Shown here in pieces: positions 6,455 to 11,872 of a stretch of 11,872 nucleotides of DNA. Every line of letters begins with the position of its first letter. The stretch's first letter is position 1. A program made the translations under genes and the position numbers. The DNA is taken from NCBI GenBank assembly GCA_964643045.1, contig CAZXSC010000087.1, positions 1 through 11,872 of the forward strand. The letters are read 5' to 3'. Source of the DNA: TMED23 sp964643045 (GTDB lineage: Bacteria > Pseudomonadota > Alphaproteobacteria > Rhodospirillales > UBA2165). Under the pieces are notes generated by a model, which was not told the DNA's origin, searched no databases, and saw only the letters and a list, made by a program, of their open reading frames with translations.

Positions 6455-8677
6455 ATGGGTGACACGTCAACAGAATTGGAAAAAGAATTAGGGTCGGGTC
6501 TTGATCCTAACCCTACTGATCTGTCCGAAGCCAAGGGAAGCCCAAAATCAAATATCAATGATAATCAAAATACGCCTCGAGACGACAACCAAGTTGAAGA
6601 CGCGGGTACGGATAATTTAGATAACGCGCGCGCAGATGAACAAGATCAACTTGAAGCCCAACTTTCCAAACTTGAAACCTCTTCAAAGGCTTTATCACCA
6701 TCATCTTTACACAATCGCTTTGATATTTATCCAAATAATCCGTTACCAGAATTTGATTCGCCATCGGCACGAGCATTTAAGGCCGAAGATCGAATGCAAC
6801 CCAAACTTCAGTTGTTCGGATTAATTTGTATACCAGGGTTACCTGTAAGGTTAAGTGAAGTGGAAAAAATATCGGGTAAAGCCTTACCTGGTAACCTCAA
6901 TCTCGTATCCTTTGGCAATATCGATTGGCCAATCCTGGGACAAAAATGCCTTGTCTTAATTTTCAAGTGCCCCCTGGGAGGTCGAGTTGATCATTTTTTT
7001 AAGGCTAAGGATGTTCCAAAAAAGAAAAAGGTAGAGACTGCAAACCTTATAGCAAAGACTGGTATCAGTTCACTTCTCAGTTTACGGGAACGCAGACTAA
7101 CCAATCGAAATATCCGGCCAAACAATATTTTCTTCACTGACACGGACCAAGAAGAAATAATTTTTGGCGAATTTGTGACATCACCCCCAGGCTTCGACCA
7201 ATCCCTCGAGTACGAAACCATTGAAAGAGGCATGGCGGGACAAGGTGGCAGAGGACAAGGATCCCTCGATGATGATATTTACGCACTGGGGGCAACTTTA
7301 GCCCTACTTATTCAAGAACGAAACCCTATTCGTGGCAAATCACCAGAGCAAATTATCTTTTCAAAAATAGCACTGACAAGTTTTAAGACGCTAGTTGGAG
7401 AAAAATTACTAACTAGAAATCTAATGGCCCCAATCCGAGGAATGCTCCAAGATAATAAAACTGAGCGCTGGAGTTTTGAAGAATTAGACACCTGGTTGCG
7501 AGGACACCATGTTAAACCTATAAAAAATGTATTGGTCAACAAATCTCGGCGATCTTTCAGGTTCGGCGGAGTTGACCACAAAATATCCCGAGCTCTTGGA
7601 TTTTCAATGTCCACCCACAGGGAAAGTGCACTAAATATAATTAAGGATGGTTCACTCGAGGAATGGATTGAGGAAGGTTTGCAAGATATACTTTTGGCCG
7701 ATGCCATCAAAGTTGCCAAAGAAAATGCAGCGGCTTTTACAGAAGCAATACCACATGCCGATGAGTTACTATTATCTCGCGTCTTGATGTTGATGGATCC
7801 AAAAGGCCCCATTACATATAAAGATATCAGCTACATGCCTGATGGTTTTGGGTCGGCCATGGCAATTGAGTCTCTGCGTGAGGGCAATACCTCGATCTAT
7901 ATAGAATCTATCGTCAATGGTGTGCCTGACATCTGGTATACTATATCCAATGAATCAAACCCTTATCAACATACCGAATTAGAATCTTACGCCAAGATGG
8001 CTAGCCATCTCCAAAAAGCTGGTCCGGGATTTGGAATTGAAAGATGTCTGTATGAAGCCAATCCAGGTTGTGCATGTCAAAGCCCTATTATTGTGAAAGA
8101 GAATATTTATTCGGTTAGTGATTTGCTTCAAACTTTAAATTCTGTCCAGAAATTGGTAGACACAAAGCAAAGTCCCATCGATCGCCACATCGCAGCTTTT
8201 ATTGCTTCGCGCAGCTCTGACAATATGGATGAATCTGTCTCTAAACTAGGCGATCTTGATGATGCCATGGCAACACTAAGCATGCTACGATTATTGGTGG
8301 ATTTACAAAACACTATGAATATTGGGACGCTTCTTGGACTAGCAAAGTGGGTGGGTGGATTAATGGGGCCGGTCATTAGGCTCTATCATAGTCGCGGCAA
8401 ACGAAAAGAAATCGAATCCGCCGTTCCAAGCATCGTTAGAAGTGGTAATTTATCAGAACTTTTGTCTTTATTAGATAATCCTACCGAAAAGCAAGAAGAT
8501 GAAAAGAATTATTTAGCCGCAGTGAAAGAGTATTCTGAAACAGAAGATGAAATAGAAGAAATTAGAAACAACATCGGGCCAGAGTCTGAGTCCGGTGAGC
8601 GAACCAGTAAACAAGCTGCTTCAGTAATATCGGGTTTAATTATGATCGTTATCATCTTTCTTATCATGATCACCTAA
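6455..8677 (+). CDS. Protein kinase-like (pseudokinase) protein, predicted tail-anchored
   Basis: A 740-residue protein. Residues 1-90 are acidic, low in complexity and probably disordered. About 113-350 resembles a Hanks-type kinase fold. TNRNIRPNNIFF (216-227) aligns with the catalytic loop HRDLKPxNIL, IIFGEF (235-240) with the DFG strand, DDIYALGATLALL (273-285) with the DxWxxG helix F, and MLQDNKTERWSFEEL (330-344) with the final helices around the conserved Arg (Arg338). The catalytic Asp of HRD is Asn219, the DFG Asp is absent and the glycine-rich loop is not recognisable, so phosphotransfer is unlikely. About 370-660 is a large helical-looking region I cannot name, containing GFGIERCLYEANPGCACQSP (525-544). 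About 680-712 is charged and may form a coiled coil. A single hydrophobic helix at about 722-739 ends the protein, implying a cytoplasmic protein held by its C-terminus in the inner membrane. It may act with the membrane protein encoded next. The kinase fold is inferred from motifs; the function is unknown. Confidence 0.75.
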   Translation: MGDTSTELEKELGSGLDPNPTDLSEAKGSPKSNINDNQNTPRDDNQVEDAGTDNLDNARADEQDQLEAQLSKLETSSKALSPSSLHNRFDIYPNNPLPEFDSPSARAFKAEDRMQPKLQLFGLICIPGLPVRLSEVEKISGKALPGNLNLVSFGNIDWPILGQKCLVLIFKCPLGGRVDHFFKAKDVPKKKKVETANLIAKTGISSLLSLRERRLTNRNIRPNNIFFTDTDQEEIIFGEFVTSPPGFDQSLEYETIERGMAGQGGRGQGSLDDDIYALGATLALLIQERNPIRGKSPEQIIFSKIALTSFKTLVGEKLLTRNLMAPIRGMLQDNKTERWSFEELDTWLRGHHVKPIKNVLVNKSRRSFRFGGVDHKISRALGFSMSTHRESALNIIKDGSLEEWIEEGLQDILLADAIKVAKENAAAFTEAIPHADELLLSRVLMLMDPKGPITYKDISYMPDGFGSAMAIESLREGNTSIYIESIVNGVPDIWYTISNESNPYQHTELESYAKMASHLQKAGPGFGIERCLYEANPGCACQSPIIVKENIYSVSDLLQTLNSVQKLVDTKQSPIDRHIAAFIASRSSDNMDESVSKLGDLDDAMATLSMLRLLVDLQNTMNIGTLLGLAKWVGGLMGPVIRLYHSRGKRKEIESAVPSIVRSGNLSELLSLLDNPTEKQEDEKNYLAAVKEYSETEDEIEEIRNNIGPESESGERTSKQAASVISGLIMIVIIFLIMIT

Positions 8678-8709
8678 TGGTAATAATCAGGGGGGAATAA
8701 GGATTTAAA

Positions 8710-9252
8710 ATGTCAGAAAACGGGGAAGCCCGGCAAGATAAAAAACCGAAGAAATTTAGCGATGGATCTTTGAAACCCTTGCTTTGGGTAGTACTACTAT
8801 CGATTATTTTACTCAAGTTTCCAGAGTCTGTTGTAGTCCTTCTTATTGGATTACTACCAACAATGGTAGCTTTTGTTGTAGACAAGTCGTCAGGTAAATA
8901 CGCAACCTTTTGTGTTGGTTCTATGAATATAACAGGGATCTTCCCATCAATATTTGAACTTTGGGCAGGCAATAATAACATGTCTCAGGCCATCCAGATT
9001 ATCACGGATGTGTTTGACCTCGTTATAATGTATGGGGCAGCTGGCTTTGGCTGGATTCTTTATATCATTATCCCTTCTGCCGTGAGCACGCTACTGACAA
9101 TAATGGGGCAACGTCGCATCGCTCGGTCCCGCAATCGACAACGAGAATTAATAGGCGAATGGGGTAAAGATGTAGCGGCACGACCTGAACTAGAAAGTGG
9201 CTTAGTGAAAAACGATTCTTCAAACAGTCCCTCACCTTCCGTACATAACTAA
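8710..9252 (+). CDS. Small three-helix inner-membrane protein, unknown function
   Basis: A 180-residue protein I do not recognise as a named family. A charged, lysine-rich start (1-20) precedes hydrophobic helices at about 21-36 and 39-57. A mildly hydrophobic stretch follows at 65-86 (FCVGSMNITGIFPSIFELW, perhaps re-entrant), then a long helix at about 104-132. A basic segment (QRRIARSRNRQR, 134-145) comes next, and the polar tail ends rich in Ser and Pro. The positive-inside rule puts the basic segment in the cytoplasm. The ATG has a good Shine-Dalgarno AAGGA (8699-8703) seven bases away. It lies 32 bases after the pseudokinase gene on the same strand, so co-transcription is likely and a complex with the tail-anchored pseudokinase is a reasonable guess. 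It is convergent with rluD; the 38 bases between them are AT-rich with no clear terminator. Confidence 0.75.
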   Translation: MSENGEARQDKKPKKFSDGSLKPLLWVVLLSIILLKFPESVVVLLIGLLPTMVAFVVDKSSGKYATFCVGSMNITGIFPSIFELWAGNNNMSQAIQIITDVFDLVIMYGAAGFGWILYIIIPSAVSTLLTIMGQRRIARSRNRQRELIGEWGKDVAARPELESGLVKNDSSNSPSPSVHN

Positions 9253-9290
9253 ACGGCACCGAGCAATACATAGACCAATAAAATATTAAA

Positions 9291-10268
9291 TTATAACAAT
9301 GCTTCAATGTCAGCGGGTAGAGAGCTTTCGAACTTTATTTTTTCACCAGTGATTGGATGCCTAAACCCTATCAAATAGGCATGCAGTGCCTGCCCTTTCA
9401 ATAGTTTTATACTATCCTGAAAATCCATGCTTATATCGTTGAAAACTTTTCGAGAATCCCTTGCTCCATAGAGAGGATCTCCAATTATAGGATTGCCAAT
9501 ACTGGTAAGATGCACTCGAATTTGATGTGTCCGACCAGTTTGCAGGCGACATTTGATCAAACTGGCCCAAAACTTATCCTTAATTCCTATTTTTTTTTCA
9601 ACCCAATACTTAGTTATAGCATGTTTTCCTCCACGATTGACAATGGCCATTTTTCTTCGATTACGTGGATTTCGTCCAATATTTCCCTCAATAGTGCCAG
9701 ATTTTTCTCTCGGCATACCCCAAACAACCGCCTTATACGCTCGTTCAACACTGCGCTCAGCAAACTGTTTCGCTAATCCACGATGAGCAATATCATTCTT
9801 TGCTGCAACGATCAGTCCACTCGTATCTTTATCCAAGCGATGCACAATCCCCGGACGCGTTTCACCACCAATACCAGATAAACTATCTCCACAATAAAAA
9901 ATAAGTGCATTAACCATTGTCATATCCTGATTTCCAGCGGCCGGATGCACGACAAGACCCGCAGGCTTATCAATAACTATTAAGTCAACATCTTCATAAA
10001 TCACATTTAAAAAAATCTTTTGTCCAACCGGCTTTGCAGGCCTCACTGCCGGTACCTCTATCACATAACTCTCTGTGGGTTTGACCCGATGCGAAGGGTC
10101 GGTTATTTTCTGCCTCGCGTTTGAAACGTATCCCTTGAGTATTAATGACTTGATCCTCGAGCGAGAATATTCAACAAGACGTTGGCTGAGAAATTTATCA
10201 AGGCGGTTACCAGAAAAAGCCTCTTCAACCAATACGTTGATTACATTTGTATTAGATTTATTCTTCAT
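9291..10268 (-). CDS. rluD: 23S rRNA pseudouridine synthase, RluD type
   Basis: This enzyme isomerises specific uridines of 23S rRNA (in E. coli RluD: 1911, 1915 and 1917 in helix 69) during ribosome assembly. The 325-residue length is typical. An N-terminal S4 RNA-binding domain lies at about 19-65 (GNRLDKFLSQRLVEYSRSRI and onward). The RluA-family catalytic domain begins at about 85 with VIYEDVDLIVIDKPAGLVVHP. The signature HRLDKDTSG is at 143-151, with Asp146 the catalytic nucleophile. QTGRTHQIRVHL further on is the conserved C-terminal motif. The S4 domain and motif spelling support RluD over RluA; RluC remains possible because specificity cannot be read with certainty. There is no clear Shine-Dalgarno before the ATG, and the start codon lies only 23 bases from that of the divergent gene. 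Confidence 0.92.
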   Translation of the reverse strand: MKNKSNTNVINVLVEEAFSGNRLDKFLSQRLVEYSRSRIKSLILKGYVSNARQKITDPSHRVKPTESYVIEVPAVRPAKPVGQKIFLNVIYEDVDLIVIDKPAGLVVHPAAGNQDMTMVNALIFYCGDSLSGIGGETRPGIVHRLDKDTSGLIVAAKNDIAHRGLAKQFAERSVERAYKAVVWGMPREKSGTIEGNIGRNPRNRRKMAIVNRGGKHAITKYWVEKKIGIKDKFWASLIKCRLQTGRTHQIRVHLTSIGNPIIGDPLYGARDSRKVFNDISMDFQDSIKLLKGQALHAYLIGFRHPITGEKIKFESSLPADIEALL

Positions 10269-10291
10269 GGAAAGAACACTGGACTATAATC

Positions 10292-10660
10292 ATGCAAAAT
10301 AACAAGGCCTTAATTTCAATTGTTTTATTTCTAGGCCTTATAATAATTAGCGGACTCACATTGCTGGGATTTGGAATATATAAACGTGCCACTAATCAAG
10401 AATTCAATTTGTTTAACAAAACTCCCGCAGAAGAAACACAAAATTCAATAATATCTGATGTAACCGGAAGCATAAAAACAAGGCCAACAAAAAATATTGT
10501 GATACCATTAACGAAACAAGAATGGATTCAACAGGTAACAACGTCTAATGATAGCATAATTGTCCATATCAATAGTAAGACAAAAAATGTCCGCCTGTTA
10601 ATACTAGATGCCAATAACGGTTCGATTATTAGTGAGATAAAATTTGAGCACCATCAGTGA
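10292..10660 (+). CDS. Small single-helix membrane protein divergent from rluD (DUF6476-like by position)
   Basis: A 122-residue protein with one N-terminal membrane helix at about 8-29 (LISIVLFLGLIIISGLTLLG), then a polar linker and a short, probably periplasmic beta-rich domain (about 65-120, with IIVHINSKTKNVRLLILDA). Many alphaproteobacteria carry a small membrane protein of this layout beside rluD, annotated DUF6476. I assign it there on position and topology only, since the sequence itself gives no firm family motif. A weak GGA (10281-10283) lies eight bases before the ATG. The last four bases overlap the next gene, so the two are probably translated together. No function is known to me. 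Confidence 0.75.
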   Translation: MQNNKALISIVLFLGLIIISGLTLLGFGIYKRATNQEFNLFNKTPAEETQNSIISDVTGSIKTRPTKNIVIPLTKQEWIQQVTTSNDSIIVHINSKTKNVRLLILDANNGSIISEIKFEHHQ

Positions 10661-11082
10661 TACAGTTACCTAAAATACTTTTAAACCAAATCAAATCTGA
10701 AGCCGTTAATTGCTACCCGGCAGAATGTTGCGGTTTATTGATTGGTAATAAATGCGACGACCTACATAACATTACAAGAATTGCACCAAGTCCCAATTTA
10801 ATGAAAAACCAGGGAAATGATTGCTTCGAGATTGACCCTCAAGACCGGATTAATATCGAGCAAGAATTAAGGGGCTCGCCGAACAAAGTGATTGGACATT
10901 TCCATTCTCATCCTAACCAATCAAATCTGCCGTCAAAAACCGACCTAAATATGGCTTTTGAGCCTGAATTGATCTGGCTGATTATTTCGGTGATAAATGG
11001 TAAGTTTCAGGATTTTGCCATATATCAACTGGACGAATCCAGACAAAAATATACCAAACTCAGCCATAAAATAGTAAACTGA
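10657..11082 (+). CDS. Mov34/MPN/PAD-1 (JAMM, M67) family zinc metallopeptidase
   Basis: A 141-residue single-domain JAMM protein. JAMM enzymes use Zn to cut isopeptide or peptide bonds, in bacteria often C-terminal to ubiquitin-like or sulfur-carrier proteins. The full motif is present: Glu23 (PAECCGLLIG), then HSHP with His83 and His85, and Ser93 and Asp96 in PSKTD, exactly fitting HxHx7Sx2D. It should therefore be an active metalloenzyme. The length matches stand-alone prokaryotic JAMM domains; there is no signal peptide, so it is cytoplasmic. The start codon is GTG, embedded in GTGA with the upstream stop, a four-base overlap typical of translational coupling. No ubiquitin-like, E1-like or sulfur-carrier gene is in the window, so the substrate is unknown. 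It ends five bases from the convergent BKACE gene. Confidence 0.9.
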   Translation: MIQLPKILLNQIKSEAVNCYPAECCGLLIGNKCDDLHNITRIAPSPNLMKNQGNDCFEIDPQDRINIEQELRGSPNKVIGHFHSHPNQSNLPSKTDLNMAFEPELIWLIISVINGKFQDFAIYQLDESRQKYTKLSHKIVN

Positions 11083-11087
11083 TCCAT

Positions 11088-11872
11088 CTAGAAAGCAACT
11101 TGGTCACCTCCCTTGAGAGCTAATCTTTCTCGCGCTTCAGTCGGCGTTGCAACCTCAAGCGACAAATCTTCAACAATTCGCCGTATCTTAGCCACTTGCT
11201 CGGCATTTGACTTAGCCAACTTCCCTTTGCCAATATAAAGAGAATCCTCAAGTCCAACACGGACATTGCCGCCAAGAATAGCACCTGTAGTAACAAAACT
11301 CATTTGATGACGACCTGCGGCTAAAATCGACCACTCATAATTCTCTTCACCAAACAACTTGTTTGCAATCCGCCGCATATGCGCCAGGTTCTCAATATCA
11401 GCTCCTATACCACCCAGTATACCAAAGATTGTCTGAACAAAGAAAGGAGGCTTCACCAAACCACGGTCGACAAAATGAGCAAGGTTATAAAGATGGCCCA
11501 TATCATAACATTCAAACTCAAAACGAACGCCATGGCCCTCTCCAAGTTCTTTCAAGACCCACTCTATATCTTTAAACGTATTGCGAAAGATAAAATCTCT
11601 AGTCATCTCAAGATACGCAGGTTCCCACTCATGCTTCCATTCAAAGGGTTTATCAAGAATCGGAAAGAGACCAAAATTCATTGAGCCCATATTGAGAGAG
11701 GTCATTTCAGGACTCGCCCTCAAAGCACCAGCGCAGCGTTCTTCCAATGTCATACCATGGCCACCACCCGTCGTAATATTCACGACTGCATCGGTCGACT
11801 GTTTAATTCTAGGAAGAAATTCCATAAATGTTTCCGGCGAAGGGGTCGGACTACCATCAGCATTGCGCGCAT
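11088..11872 (-). CDS. BKACE family (DUF849) beta-keto acid cleavage enzyme, N-terminus outside window
   Basis: BKACE enzymes, of which 3-keto-5-aminohexanoate cleavage enzyme (Kce) is the prototype, condense a beta-keto acid with acetyl-CoA and split it, using Zn in a TIM barrel. The frame stays open to the window edge. The translation before the ATG at 11823-11825 reads ARNADGSPTPSPETF, a recognisable family continuation, so that ATG is internal. The codon cut by the edge ends in AT, which would fit the second zinc histidine of the usual HxHARN motif. Downstream are VVNITTGGGHGMTLEER, SLNMGSMNFG and GNVRVGLEDSLY; the Glu of GLED is the third zinc ligand of Kce (Glu230). About 260 of roughly 300 residues are visible. 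Substrate specificity in this family varies widely and cannot be assigned. It converges on the JAMM gene with a five-base gap. Confidence 0.92.
   Translation of the reverse strand, partial: ARNADGSPTPSPETFMEFLPRIKQSTDAVVNITTGGGHGMTLEERCAGALRASPEMTSLNMGSMNFGLFPILDKPFEWKHEWEPAYLEMTRDFIFRNTFKDIEWVLKELGEGHGVRFEFECYDMGHLYNLAHFVDRGLVKPPFFVQTIFGILGGIGADIENLAHMRRIANKLFGEENYEWSILAAGRHQMSFVTTGAILGGNVRVGLEDSLYIGKGKLAKSNAEQVAKIRRIVEDLSLEVATPTEARERLALKGGDQVAF

Noticed and set aside
7009..7038. PKKKKVE in the pseudokinase resembles a eukaryotic nuclear localisation signal
   Set aside because: It lies in a variable loop of a protein encoded among clear bacterial housekeeping genes; a lysine run in AT-rich DNA (AAA/AAG codons) explains it.
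7312..7812. 166-codon antisense frame inside the pseudokinase gene
   Set aside because: It is opposite a long sense frame with kinase-like motifs, has a low-complexity serine-rich translation, and no ribosome-binding site was evident.
10285..10290. Perfect TATAAT as a promoter for the small membrane protein gene
   Set aside because: It ends one base before the ATG and no -35 match lies at the right distance, so it cannot give a transcript containing the start codon. It is reported only as an oddity.

Overview
The window looks like a piece of an AT-rich alphaproteobacterial chromosome, probably from a Rhodospirillales-like, possibly marine lineage. The evidence is the alphaproteobacterial form of ribosomal protein L33 next to rnr, the hisZ-purA pair, a small single-helix membrane protein divergent from rluD, and a BKACE-family enzyme. 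The lineage is inferred from gene content and order, not from a database search. I saw no insertion sequence, phage gene, CRISPR array, tRNA or rRNA.

Layout. 1-519 is the 3' end of rnr (RNase R). 590-2176 encodes a lipoprotein S41 (C-terminal processing) peptidase with an intact Ser/Lys dyad. 2193-2463 is a compact rpmG unit with its own promoter, a 55-residue L33 gene and a terminator. 2648-3649 is a GT2 glycosyltransferase with two C-terminal membrane helices. 3769-6250 is a tight hisZ-purA operon linking histidine and purine synthesis. The 204-base gap after purA holds two hairpins. It is followed by a 740-residue tail-anchored protein with a degenerate protein-kinase fold (6455-8677) and a small three-helix membrane protein (8710-9252). 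This pair is the least explained and most interesting part of the window. rluD lies on the minus strand (9291-10268). It diverges, across only 23 bases, from a small membrane protein gene (10292-10660) that overlaps a JAMM/M67 metallopeptidase gene (10657-11082) by four bases. The window ends inside a minus-strand BKACE (DUF849) gene whose N-terminus lies outside.

How the genes work together. Most are housekeeping: RNA decay (rnr), translation (rpmG, rluD), histidine control (hisZ) and AMP synthesis (purA). The pseudokinase and its membrane partner lie on the same strand 32 bases apart, have no metabolic signature, and look like a membrane-associated signalling or scaffolding module. The membrane protein/JAMM pair is a second small module, with translational coupling predicted from the GTGA overlap.
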